Of a stretch of DNA of 33,737 nucleotides, positions 24,723-32,940 are shown one piece after another (positions within the stretch are counted from its first letter, which is position 1; every line of letters begins with the position of its first letter). Below the pieces are notes generated by a model. That model did not search any database, was not told where the DNA came from, and saw only the letters and a program-made list of their open reading frames with translations. Source of the stretch: an uncultured Eubacteriales bacterium (lineage in GTDB: Bacteria > Bacillota > Clostridia > Oscillospirales > Acutalibacteraceae); the NCBI GenBank assembly GCA_951801675.1, contig CATONX010000024.1, positions 1-33,737 of the forward strand, given 5' to 3'. The position numbers and the translations under genes are program-made.

Positions 24723-25577
24723 ATGGAATTGTGGTTTACCGAACGGCATACTCCCAATGTGAAATTTTCCATCCGGGTGGACCGGCAGTTATTTACCGGA
24801 CAAAGTGACTTTCAGCGCATCGACGTGTTTGAGTCCAAGGAGTTCGGCCGGTTTCTGACCCTGGACGGGTATATGATGCTCACGGAAAAGGACGAGTTTA
24901 TCTACCATGAAATGATGGTCCATGTGCCTATGGCAGTGCACCCGGCGGCAAAGTCGGTGCTGGTCATCGGTGCGGGGGACGGAGGCGTTCTTCGGGAACT
25001 GACCCGGTATTCCTCGGTCGAACGTATTGACCTGGTGGAAATCGACGAGCTGGTGGTGGAGGTATGCAAGAAGTACCTGCCCCAGACCGCCTGCCGTCTG
25101 GGAGATGAGCGGGTGAACATCTATTACCAGGACGGGCTCAAGTTCATCCGCCAGCGGGAGAACGCGTACGACCTGATTATCGTGGATTCCACCGATCCCT
25201 TCGGCCCCGGCGAGGGCCTGTTTACCAAGGAGTTCTACGGCAACTGCTTTAAGGCCCTCAAGGAAGACGGCATTATGGTCAACCAGCACGAAAGCCCTTT
25301 CTATGACGAGGACGCTGCCGCCATGCAGCGGGCCCACAAACGGATTGTGGAAAGCTTCCCCATCAGCAAGGTGTATCAGGCCCATATCCCCACCTATCCG
25401 TCGGGGCACTGGCTGTTCGGGTTTTCCTCCAAGCGTTACCACCCGGTGCACGACCTGCGCGATGCCGCGTGGAACCTTCTGGGGATCAAAACCCAGTATT
25501 ACAACACCCGGCTGCATAGCGGGGCCTTTGCCCTGCCAACCTATGTAGAGGAGATGCTGCGCGATGTTGAACCCTAA
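24723..25577 (+). CDS. speE: Spermidine synthase
   Basis: SpeE transfers the aminopropyl group of decarboxylated SAM to putrescine. 284 residues. It has the N-terminal beta domain (MELWFTERHTPNVKFSI), the nucleotide-binding motif VIGAGDGGVLRELTRY, the VEIDELVVEVCKKYLP acidic site, and the catalytic DSTDPFGPGEGLFTKEFY. It follows the decarboxylase by three bases and overlaps speB by 14 bases. Confidence 0.95.
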   Translation: MELWFTERHTPNVKFSIRVDRQLFTGQSDFQRIDVFESKEFGRFLTLDGYMMLTEKDEFIYHEMMVHVPMAVHPAAKSVLVIGAGDGGVLRELTRYSSVERIDLVEIDELVVEVCKKYLPQTACRLGDERVNIYYQDGLKFIRQRENAYDLIIVDSTDPFGPGEGLFTKEFYGNCFKALKEDGIMVNQHESPFYDEDAAAMQRAHKRIVESFPISKVYQAHIPTYPSGHWLFGFSSKRYHPVHDLRDAAWNLLGIKTQYYNTRLHSGAFALPTYVEEMLRDVEP

Positions 25578-26418
25578 TGTGGAAACCTTCCTCGGGTGCG
25601 ACTGCGGGTATGAGGAGGCAGATGCCGTCCTCTTCGGCGCGCCCTTTGATTCCACCACTTCTTACCGCCCCGGCGCCCGGTTCGCAAGCCGGGTGATGCG
25701 GGCGGAATCCTACGGCCTGGAAACCTACAGCCCTTATCTCGACCGGGACCTGACCGACAGAAAGGTGTTCGACAGCGGAGACCTGGAGCTCTGCTTCGGG
25801 GATACCGAGCAGGCCCTGTTGGACATTGAGGCCAGAGCCTCCACCATTTTGGAGGACGGGAAGCTTCCGGTGATGATCGGCGGGGAGCACTTGGTGACCC
25901 TGGGCGCTTTGCGGGCCGCTTTCGCAAAATACCCGGATCTGCATGTGATCCACTTTGATGCGCACACCGACCTGCGGGACGATTACCTGGGTGCAAAGCT
26001 TTCCCACGCGGCGGTTATCCGCCGGGTATGGGAGCTATTAGGAGACGGGCGCATCTACCAGTTCGGCATCCGCTCGGGGGACCGCAGCGAATTTCAGTGG
26101 GCAAAAGAAGGGCACACCGTCTTGCACCCCTTCGATTTCGAGGGATTGGCTCAAGTGGTCAAGAATTTGTCTGACAAGCCAATCTACTTTACATTGGATC
26201 TGGACGTGCTGGACCCCTCCATTTTCCCAGGCACCGGCACGCCGGAGGCTGGCGGCGTTGGATTTCTCGACCTGCTCAGTGCCATTCGCCAGGTTTGTAA
26301 AGGCCGGGTGGTTGCCTGTGATGTAAACGAACTTTCGCCCCACTATGATCAAAGCGGCGTGTCCACGGCGGTGGCCTGCAAGGTGCTCAGAGAGCTGCTT
26401 TTGTCGCTGAATCTGTAA
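25564..26418 (+). CDS. speB: Agmatinase
   Basis: SpeB hydrolyses agmatine to putrescine and urea. 284 residues of the ureohydrolase family. The Mn ligands are present in GGEHLVTLG, HFDAHTDLRDDY and DLDVLDPSIFPGTGTPEAGG. Together with the arginine decarboxylase upstream it gives putrescine, the SpeE substrate. Its start overlaps the end of speE, indicating translational coupling. It is followed by CRISPR-like cluster C. Confidence 0.95.
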   Translation: MLNPNVETFLGCDCGYEEADAVLFGAPFDSTTSYRPGARFASRVMRAESYGLETYSPYLDRDLTDRKVFDSGDLELCFGDTEQALLDIEARASTILEDGKLPVMIGGEHLVTLGALRAAFAKYPDLHVIHFDAHTDLRDDYLGAKLSHAAVIRRVWELLGDGRIYQFGIRSGDRSEFQWAKEGHTVLHPFDFEGLAQVVKNLSDKPIYFTLDLDVLDPSIFPGTGTPEAGGVGFLDLLSAIRQVCKGRVVACDVNELSPHYDQSGVSTAVACKVLRELLLSLNL

Positions 26419-26501
26419 GAAACGGGTTTGACGGGAAAGCATAGCTTGGGTTTTTTATGTCCTCCTGCTGTGAGGGGGAAAGGGCATTGTAGGCTGTGTC
26501 C

Positions 26502-26955
26502 GTTGCCATGCGCTAAAAGCGCGTGGATGAAACCAACGGAGCAGTCGCCGGTGCATTGGGATTCTTGGCCGCGCTTTGAGAAAAGTGCGAGGGTTGAAAT
26601 ATCGGCGAGATACGCGATTTGGAAACGGCAAGGATGGCAGTTTTTATGAAACGTGCGGGTTGAAAAAAATGAATATCTTTGTCTTGGGTCGCAGTGTGCG
26701 AAGGCAGTGGGGCAGAGCGGTCGCGTTTCATAAGAATTGTGTGGGTTAAATTGCGAGGCCGGACAGGAACGGTTTGCCATGGAGGTGGTCGCGCGTCGCG
26801 GAAAGCGTGAGAGTTGAAATGTCGGCGCATGTTTTATTTCCATTGGATTCAAGGGCCGCTCCCTGTGCGGGAGCGCGGGTTGAAATATGCCTTGGCTTTT
26901 GGCTCCTGGCTTGTCGGTTTTGTCGCGCTTTTCGAAAAGCGCGTGGGTTATAAAT
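26502..26955 (+). CRISPR. CRISPR-like degenerate repeat cluster C (7 units, type I-C-like)
   Basis: Seven units lie at 26502-26532, 26568-26600, 26634-26666, 26720-26751, 26788-26820, 26855-26886 and 26922-26955. Spacers are 35, 33, 53, 36, 34 and 35 bases. Ends are GTGGATGAAAC in the first, GGGTTGAAA(A/T) or close variants in others (GGGTTAAAT, GAGTTGAAAT, GGGTTATAAAT). Stems differ: GCGCT/AGCGC, GCGCTTT/AAAGTGC, GTTT/AAAC, GCTCCC/GGGAGC (as in cluster A unit 1) and a perfect 16-base palindrome in the last. The unit at 26720 pairs poorly. No cas gene is present, and transcription could come from the speB side. Confidence 0.75.
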
Positions 26956-27078
26956 GCGGGCGTCATCATACTGCGGCAGGAGGCTGCCCCTGCTTTCGGT
27001 AAACGGCGAGGGGCTTCACAATAAAACAAACGGGCGGGTTTTGCCCCGTCCGCTTGAACGAATATGGAGGAATGGAAT

Positions 27079-28278
27079 ATGGGAAAAGCGTTGATCATCG
27101 GCTGCGGCGGCGTAGCCAGCGTGGCCATTCATAAATGCTGCCAAAACAGCGAGGTATTCGAGGAAATCTGCATTGCCAGCCGAACCAAATCCAAGTGCGA
27201 TGCGCTCAAGGAGAAGCTCTCCGGCGGCAAGACTAAAATCACCACCGCCCAGGTGGATGCGGGCGACGTCAATGCCCTGATCGCTCTCATCGAGAAGGAG
27301 AAGCCGGACGTGGTTCTCAATCTCGCCCTGCCTTATCAGGACCTGACCATTATGGACGCCTGCCTTGCCACCAAGACCCATTATGTGGACACGGCGAATT
27401 ATGAACCGGAGGATACGGCCAAGTTCGAGTATAAATGGCAGTGGGCCTATCGGGAGAAGTTTGAGAAGGCGGGCATCACCGCGCTTTTGGGCAGTGGATT
27501 TGATCCGGGCGTTACCGGCGTCTTTTCCGCCTACGCCATGAAGCATTACTTTGACGAGATTCACTACATCGATATTCTCGACTGCAACGCCGGCGACCAC
27601 GGCTATCCCTTCGCCACCAATTTTAATCCCGAGATCAACATCCGCGAAGTCAGCGCCAACGGCAGCTACTGGGAAGACGGCCGCTTTATCGAAACCGAAC
27701 CCATGGAAATCAAGCGGGTGTACGATTTCCCGGAGGTGGGGCCGAAGGACATGTACCTGCTCCACCATGAGGAATTGGAGTCGCTTGCTCTGAACATCAA
27801 GGGCATCAAGCGCATCCGCTTCTTCATGACCTTTGGGGAAAGCTACCTGACCCATTTGAAGTGCCTCGAAAACGTGGGCATGACCTCCATTGAACCCATC
27901 GAGTTTGAGGGCAAGCAGATTGTTCCGCTGCAGTTTTTGAAAGCGGTCCTGCCCGACCCCGCTTCTCTGGGTCCGCGCACCAAGGGCAAGACCAACATCG
28001 GCTGCATTTTCCAGGGCGTCAAGGACGGAAAGCCCGTGCGCTATTATGTCTATAACGTCTGCGATCACCAGGAGTGCTACAAGGAAGTGGGGTCCCAGGC
28101 GGTATCCTACACCACCGGCGTGCCGGCCATGATCGGCGCCATGCTGGTGATGACCGGCAAGTGGCAGAAGCCCGGCGTCTATAACGTGGAGGAGTTCGAT
28201 CCCGATCCGTTTATGGACGCGCTCAACCAGTGGGGCCTTCCCTGGCAGGAAAGCTTTGATCCGCAGCTGGTGGACTGA
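27079..28278 (+). CDS. Carboxynorspermidine/carboxyspermidine synthase (saccharopine dehydrogenase family)
   Basis: A 399-residue NAD(P)-dependent enzyme opening with the Rossmann motif MGKALIIGCGGVASVAIH; other landmarks are CIASRTKSKCDALKEKL, LPYQDLTIMDACLATKTHYVD and GSGFDPGVTGVF. This set marks the carboxy(nor)spermidine dehydrogenase branch of the saccharopine dehydrogenase family, which condenses aspartate semialdehyde with a diamine. The ATG eight bases after GGAGG is chosen over one five codons earlier. The next gene encodes the matching decarboxylase, which supports the call over a lysine-pathway enzyme. Confidence 0.9.
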   Translation: MGKALIIGCGGVASVAIHKCCQNSEVFEEICIASRTKSKCDALKEKLSGGKTKITTAQVDAGDVNALIALIEKEKPDVVLNLALPYQDLTIMDACLATKTHYVDTANYEPEDTAKFEYKWQWAYREKFEKAGITALLGSGFDPGVTGVFSAYAMKHYFDEIHYIDILDCNAGDHGYPFATNFNPEINIREVSANGSYWEDGRFIETEPMEIKRVYDFPEVGPKDMYLLHHEELESLALNIKGIKRIRFFMTFGESYLTHLKCLENVGMTSIEPIEFEGKQIVPLQFLKAVLPDPASLGPRTKGKTNIGCIFQGVKDGKPVRYYVYNVCDHQECYKEVGSQAVSYTTGVPAMIGAMLVMTGKWQKPGVYNVEEFDPDPFMDALNQWGLPWQESFDPQLVD

Positions 28279-28279
28279 G

Positions 28280-29410
28280 ATGGAACGCTGGTTTGAATCG
28301 GTAGAAACCCCTTCTTACGTGGTGGACGAAGGCTTGCTGCGCAAAAATCTCGCGGTCTTAAAAGCGGTTTGTGACCGCACCGGCTGCAAAATCCTTTTGG
28401 CGCAGAAAGCGTTTTCCATGTTTTACGCCTATCCGCTCATCGGGGAATATCTGGACGGGACCACGGCAAGCGGCCTCTTTGAAGCGCGCCTCGGCCGCGA
28501 GGAGATGGGCAAGGAAACCCATATTTTTTCTCCCGCCTACCGGGAGGATGAGTTCGACGAAATTGTAAGGCTCTGCGACCATATCGTGTTCAATTCCTTC
28601 GCCCAGAAGGCCCGGTTTGCAGAGAAAGCCCTGGCGGCCGGGCGTGAAATCGGCCTGCGCATCAACCCCGCATGCTCCACCCAGGACCATGCCATTTACG
28701 ATCCCTGTTCGAAGGGGTCGAGGCTGGGGATTCTCCGGGAGCAGTTTTTGGAGGACCAGCTCGACGGGGTGAGCGGCCTGCATTTTCACACCTTATGCGA
28801 GCAGAACGCCGACGCTCTCGAACAAACACTGGACGCGGTAGAAGAGAAGTTCGGCGTATTTCTGCCCAAAATGAAATGGCTCAATTTTGGCGGCGGGCAT
28901 CACATCACCCGCCCGGACTATGACATCAAATTGCTTGTACGTCTGATTGACCGGGTGCAAAACCGGTATCATGTGCAGGTGTACCTGGAGCCGGGAGAAG
29001 CGGTGGCTCTGGGAGCGGGCTTTTTGGTGTCCACCGTGCTTGACCTTGTAGAAAACGACGGGCCCATCGCCATTCTGGACACGTCCGCCGCCTGTCATAT
29101 GCCCGATGTGCTGGAAATGCCTTACCGGCCCGCCATCATCGGCGCGGGAGAGCCGGGGGAGAAAGCGTTCACCTGCCGCTTGGGCGGACCCACCTGCCTG
29201 GCGGGGGACATCATTGGCACCTACAGCTTTGATCGGCCCTTAAAGCCAGGGGACCGGCTGGTGTTCTGCGACATGGCGATCTACTCCATGGTTAAGAACA
29301 ATACCTTTAACGGTATGAACCTGCCCGCAATCCTCTGGCGGGAGGAAACCGGGCAAATCCGCACGGTGCGCCGCTTTGGATACGAGGATTTCAAGATGCG
29401 CCTTTCATAA
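28280..29410 (+). CDS. nspC: Carboxynorspermidine/carboxyspermidine decarboxylase
   Basis: A 376-residue fold-type III PLP decarboxylase. The N-terminal METPSYVVDE-like segment (VETPSYVVDEGLLRKNL) and KILLAQKAFSMF carrying the PLP lysine are characteristic of NspC, followed by LHFHTLCEQNADAL, NFGGGHHIT and LEPGEAVALGAG. It removes the carboxyl group from the product of the upstream enzyme, giving (nor)spermidine or spermidine. It starts one base after the upstream stop, so the two form one unit. Confidence 0.93.
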   Translation: MERWFESVETPSYVVDEGLLRKNLAVLKAVCDRTGCKILLAQKAFSMFYAYPLIGEYLDGTTASGLFEARLGREEMGKETHIFSPAYREDEFDEIVRLCDHIVFNSFAQKARFAEKALAAGREIGLRINPACSTQDHAIYDPCSKGSRLGILREQFLEDQLDGVSGLHFHTLCEQNADALEQTLDAVEEKFGVFLPKMKWLNFGGGHHITRPDYDIKLLVRLIDRVQNRYHVQVYLEPGEAVALGAGFLVSTVLDLVENDGPIAILDTSAACHMPDVLEMPYRPAIIGAGEPGEKAFTCRLGGPTCLAGDIIGTYSFDRPLKPGDRLVFCDMAIYSMVKNNTFNGMNLPAILWREETGQIRTVRRFGYEDFKMRLS

Positions 29411-29463
29411 TAAACCTGATTGGAAGGTTTCCTTTTTGGAAGAAACCACAGAAGGAAAACAGT

Positions 29464-29498
29464 AAAAAGCCCTCCGTCTTTTAAGACGGAGGGCTTTG
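29464..29498. terminator. Bidirectional terminator between nspC and pyk
   Basis: A perfect inverted repeat AAAGCCCTCCGTCT/AGACGGAGGGCTTT with a four-base TTTA loop, flanked by A and T runs, between the convergent nspC and pyk genes. Confidence 0.9.
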
Positions 29499-29543
29499 TT
29501 TGCGATGAAACCGGTTCTTTTCCGATCCGGGGAACGGACCGTC

Positions 29544-31298
29544 TTATTTCTGCTTGGCGTTTCCGCTGTATACGATGCCGCGGGAAGCGTCCACCGTGAC
29601 GGTGGTGCCGCTCTTTAAGATTTTCGTGGCGTTTAAAGCGCCCACAATCACCGGCTTATCCAGCGCCAGTCCTACGATGGCCGCGTGGGAATTCAGGCCG
29701 CTTTGCTCGGTGATGATCCCTTTCGCGTCCCGGATGTAATCGAGCAGGTCGTTGGTGGTCTGAGGGACTACTAGGATGTCGTCCTTGCGAAACTTCTCCT
29801 TGACCTCCGCCTCGTCCTGGCAGACGCAGAGATTGCCGCAGGTGACGTTTCTGGAAACGCCGGTGCCGGTAACCAAAACGTTGCCCACCAGATGCACCTT
29901 GAGCAGGTTGGTGGTACCCGAAACTCCCAGCGGCACGCCGGCCGTGATGACTACCAGATCGCCGTTATCCAACAGGCCTTTTTCCACCGCCGTATCCACC
30001 ACATGGTCGAACAGCTCGTCGGTGTTGTTCTTTTCTTCCACTATCAGCGGGTAAACGCCCCACGACAAATTCATCTGCCGCCAGACGATGGGTTCGGTGG
30101 TGCAGCCGATGATCGGACAGTTGGGCCGGTATTTGGATAGCATCCGCACCGTTCGCCCGGATTTGGACACGGTGATGATCGCCTTGGCACCCAGGTCATG
30201 GGCGGTGGTGCAGGAAGCGTGGGAAATGGCGTTGGTTACATTGGGCGCGTCCTCGGTGCTGCGGGAATTGAAGCGCTTGACGTAGTCGATATCCATTTCC
30301 GCACGGGTGGCGATGTTCGCCATGGTGCGCACCGCTTCCACTGGGTAAAGGCCCGCTGCGGTTTCCCCGGAGAGCATGATGGCGCTGGTGCCGTCATAGA
30401 TGGCGTTTGCCACATCGGTGGATTCTGCGCGGGTGGGGCGGGGGTTCTTCATCATGGAATCGAGCATCTGCGTGGCGGTAATCACCTGTTTGCCCGCATA
30501 ATATGCCTTCTTAATGAGCATCTTTTGAATGACGGGGATTTCTTCGAGGGGGATTTCCACGCCAAGGTCGCCTCTGGCCACCATGATGCCGTCGGACACG
30601 TGGATGATTTCGTCGATGTTTTCCACGCCGTCGGAGTTTTCGATTTTCGCGATCAGACGGATATCGTGGCTTCCAAGCCGGTCGAGCTCGTGGCGGATTT
30701 CAATCACATCGTCCGCCGAGCGGACAAAGGAAGCGGCCACAAAATCAAACTCGTTCTCCACCGCGAAGGCCAAATCCCCCAGGTCCTTCTCGCTCATATA
30801 GGGCATGTTCAGATGCACACCGGGTACGTTGATGCCCTTGTTGGAGGAAACCACGCCGCCGTTGATGACCCGGCAGGTAATCTCCGTATCGGTGGTTTCC
30901 ATCACCCGCATTTCCACCAGGCCGTCGTCGATCAGAATGCGCGAGCCGCGCGTCACATCTCTGGGCAGTTCCCGATAAGAGATGGAGCATCGCTCTTCGT
31001 TGCCCACGCATTCCTCGGTGAGCAGAGTATAGGTCTGACCGGCCTTCAGGGTAACCTTAGGCGGGTCAAACTTGCCGGTACGGATTTCCGGACCCTTGGT
31101 ATCGCACAGCAGAGCGATAGGCAGACCCAGCTCCTCACGCAGCTCTTTGATCATATCCGCCCTTGCCTTGTGAGAAGGATGGTCGCCATGGGAGAAATTG
31201 AAACGCGCCACGTCCATTCCGGAAAGCATCAGCTCCTGCATGACGTTGCGGTCGTCAGTGGCAGGACCCACGGTACAGATAATCTTCGTTTTACGCAT
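29544..31298 (-). CDS. pyk: Pyruvate kinase with C-terminal PEP-utilizer domain
   Basis: Pyruvate kinase makes ATP and pyruvate from PEP in glycolysis. 584 residues, the length of the Bacillus-type enzyme. MRKTKIICTVGPATDDRN opens the barrel; DTKGPEIRTG, IAKIENSDGVENIDEII and the catalytic MVARGDLGVEIP follow, then the effector-binding C domain. The tail ILVVPQTTND...EQSGLNSHAAIVGLAL is the extra PEP-utilizer-like domain of Firmicute enzymes. It is a single-gene unit with its own promoter, convergent with nspC. Confidence 0.96.
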   Translation of the reverse strand: MRKTKIICTVGPATDDRNVMQELMLSGMDVARFNFSHGDHPSHKARADMIKELREELGLPIALLCDTKGPEIRTGKFDPPKVTLKAGQTYTLLTEECVGNEERCSISYRELPRDVTRGSRILIDDGLVEMRVMETTDTEITCRVINGGVVSSNKGINVPGVHLNMPYMSEKDLGDLAFAVENEFDFVAASFVRSADDVIEIRHELDRLGSHDIRLIAKIENSDGVENIDEIIHVSDGIMVARGDLGVEIPLEEIPVIQKMLIKKAYYAGKQVITATQMLDSMMKNPRPTRAESTDVANAIYDGTSAIMLSGETAAGLYPVEAVRTMANIATRAEMDIDYVKRFNSRSTEDAPNVTNAISHASCTTAHDLGAKAIITVSKSGRTVRMLSKYRPNCPIIGCTTEPIVWRQMNLSWGVYPLIVEEKNNTDELFDHVVDTAVEKGLLDNGDLVVITAGVPLGVSGTTNLLKVHLVGNVLVTGTGVSRNVTCGNLCVCQDEAEVKEKFRKDDILVVPQTTNDLLDYIRDAKGIITEQSGLNSHAAIVGLALDKPVIVGALNATKILKSGTTVTVDASRGIVYSGNAKQK

Positions 31299-31366
31299 AT
31301 TTTGACCTCCAAAAGCCGCGGTCGGCGGCGTTTTTGCAAAAAAGAATCACTACTTCCACATCTATA

Positions 31367-31395
31367 ATCATACCAATTCCATTTGTAAAGTGCAA
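31367..31395 (-). promoter_or_regulatory. Promoter of pyk
   Basis: TTGCAC and TATGAT on the minus strand with an exact 17-base spacer, about 70 bases upstream of pyk. Confidence 0.75.
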
Positions 31396-31470
31396 TTGCA
31401 TTATTACCCAGATTTTCTTTTCCCAACAGAGGGAAAATGAGTGAATTTCCACTTTCTTTATTCAGAAGGC

Positions 31471-31499
31471 TTGCACAAGCCTGAAAAAAGGAATACTAT
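31471..31499 (+). promoter_or_regulatory. Promoter of the VanY-like gene
   Basis: TTGCAC and TACTAT with a 17-base spacer, about 38 bases upstream of the GTG start. Confidence 0.65.
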
Positions 31500-31536
31500 A
31501 GGAAGAAATTAAAAATCGTTCGAATGGAGGTATTGT

Positions 31537-32418
31537 GTGAACCAGTCCAATTCGTCTTTGTTGAAAAGAAACATTTTGAAAAGAACGGTTGCCTTGCTGA
31601 TGGTAGGTGCAATGGGCGGCGCTTTGACTGCCTGCGGCGACGGCGGCGCAGCTTCTTCAGGCGCATCGAGCACTCTGCCGGTTTCGTCCAGTTCTTCTTC
31701 GCTTTCGGAAACCTCCTCTCTTCCGTCCTCTCAGGCGCCGCAGAGCAGCGCGCCCTCTTCTTCTGTGGCTTCTTCCTCGCAGACGAGCTCTTCCAAAGTG
31801 TCCAGCTCCGGCGAAGTGGTTGCAACGGGAGCGGGCACCGGCATCGGTTACAAGGGAAGCGACTGGCGTCTGCGGGTCCCGAACATCGAAAACCCGCTGG
31901 TGGAAAGCGAGGTTCCGGATCTGGTACGGATCAACCAGCCGACGGACGGGCGTAAGCATTATTTTGATGCGCGTGCCATTGACCAATTAAACGCGATGAT
32001 GGATGATGCTGCGGCGGCCGGCCTGAATTTATATATCATTTCCTCTTTTCGCACGCTTGACTATCAAACGAATCTTTTTGAACGGCGCGTAAAGGAGAGA
32101 ATGGCCCAAGGGTATTCCCGTGCGGTGGCGGAAAACATTGTGGCCGAAGGTACCGCCCGCCCCGGCACCAGCGATCATCAGCTTGGTCTTGCAATCGATT
32201 TCAACACCATTGAAGACGGCTTTGAAAAGACCGCCGAGTACAAATGGCTCATCAAGCACTGCGCTGAGTATGGCTTCATTCTGCGGTTCCCAGCGGATAA
32301 GGAAGACATTACCAAAGTCATGTACGAGCCGTGGCATTACCGCTATGTGGGCGTAGATCATGCGAAGGAAATCATGTCCCGCGGTATCTGCCTGGAAGAG
32401 TATGTGTCTGAGCTGTAA
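31537..32418 (+). CDS. VanY-like D-alanyl-D-alanine carboxypeptidase lipoprotein (M15B)
   Basis: A 293-residue exported protein. The signal segment LLMVGAMGGALTAC ends in a lipobox with Cys33. A Ser-rich linker (about 38-95) leads to an M15B peptidase domain. YIISSFRTLDYQ, GTSDHQLGLAIDF (zinc ligands His and Asp) and EPWHYRYVG (catalytic His region) are intact. It should trim the terminal D-Ala from peptidoglycan stems at the outer membrane face. GTG start with TGGAGG six bases upstream. No vancomycin-resistance genes are adjacent, so a housekeeping wall role is more likely than resistance. Confidence 0.92.
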   Translation: MNQSNSSLLKRNILKRTVALLMVGAMGGALTACGDGGAASSGASSTLPVSSSSSSLSETSSLPSSQAPQSSAPSSSVASSSQTSSSKVSSSGEVVATGAGTGIGYKGSDWRLRVPNIENPLVESEVPDLVRINQPTDGRKHYFDARAIDQLNAMMDDAAAAGLNLYIISSFRTLDYQTNLFERRVKERMAQGYSRAVAENIVAEGTARPGTSDHQLGLAIDFNTIEDGFEKTAEYKWLIKHCAEYGFILRFPADKEDITKVMYEPWHYRYVGVDHAKEIMSRGICLEEYVSEL

Positions 32419-32433
32419 GGTTTGATAAAGATT

Positions 32434-32479
32434 ACGCGGATTGCCGGCGGCTTTCAGCTGGCGGCAATCCGCGTCTTTT
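32434..32479 (+). terminator. Terminator after the VanY-like gene
   Basis: ACGCGGATTGCCG (32434-32446) pairs with CGGCAATCCGCGT (32462-32474), with a further partial stem inside, followed by CTTTT. Confidence 0.85.
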
Positions 32480-32576
32480 GCAAAACAGATTGTTATTGGA
32501 TGCAATAAAAACGGATTTAGGCCTAGGGCAGCGCAGAAAGAGATTGGATCAAATAAGGCTTTTTTCTGAAAAACAA

Positions 32577-32609
32577 TTGACAAGCACACCCAGTTTATGC
32601 TATTATAAT
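32577..32609 (+). promoter_or_regulatory. Promoter of the tRNA-Ser pair
   Basis: A consensus TTGACA is followed by TATTAT at 18 bases, overlapping TATAAT at 21 bases. It starts 48 bases upstream of the first tRNA. Confidence 0.7.
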
Positions 32610-32624
32610 GTGCGTCGCCTGATT

Positions 32625-32713
32625 GGAGAGGTGTCCGAGCGGTTTAAGGAGCTGGTCTTGAAAACCAGTGACTCTTCACGGAGCCAAGGGTTCGAATCCC
32701 TTCCTCTCCGCCA
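32625..32713 (+). tRNA. tRNA-Ser (anticodon TGA), CCA encoded
   Basis: Acceptor arms GGAGAGG/CCTCTCC pair perfectly, the anticodon stem CTGGT/ACCAG holds the loop with TGA, a long variable arm marks a class II tRNA, and the T arm has GGTTCGAATCC. Discriminator G and CCA are encoded. Confidence 0.97.
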
Positions 32714-32746
32714 ACATTTTTCTATATCGAACTGGAAGATCCACAC

Positions 32747-32836
32747 GGAGAAGTACCCAAGTGGTGAAGGGGCTCCCCTGCTAAGGGAGTAGGTCGGGTG
32801 ACTGGCGCGAGGGTTCAAATCCCTCCTTCTCCGCCA
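32747..32836 (+). tRNA. tRNA-Ser (anticodon GCT), CCA encoded
   Basis: Acceptor GGAGAAG/CTTCTCC, anticodon stem CTCCC/GGGAG with loop containing GCT, long variable arm, T arm GGTTCAAATCC, discriminator G and CCA encoded. 33 bases after the TGA tRNA, so probably one transcript. Its 3' part has an imperfect copy near 33564. Confidence 0.97.
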
Positions 32837-32842
32837 ATGTCG

Positions 32843-32879
32843 AAAGAAGTCGATTGCTGTAAAGCAGTCGACTTCTTTT
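32843..32879 (+). terminator. Terminator after the tRNA-Ser pair
   Basis: AAAGAAGTCGA pairs with TCGACTTCTTT, with a further TGCT/AGCA stem inside, ending in TTTT. Confidence 0.85.
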
Positions 32880-32940
32880 GCTTTATGTGGTAAGGTATGA
32901 GCAAGTTTGCATAACAGGCAGTATGCAAAGGAGAATATAA

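Noticed and set aside
26349-27128. 259-codon open frame on the minus strand across cluster C
   Set aside because: It is antisense to the end of speB and to the repeat cluster, and its repeated peptide motifs are translated repeat units. No ribosome site or recognisable domain.
31537-32418. Vancomycin resistance role for the VanY-like protein
   Set aside because: No vanHAX, vanRS or related genes are nearby. M15B carboxypeptidases with lipoprotein anchors are common housekeeping wall enzymes.
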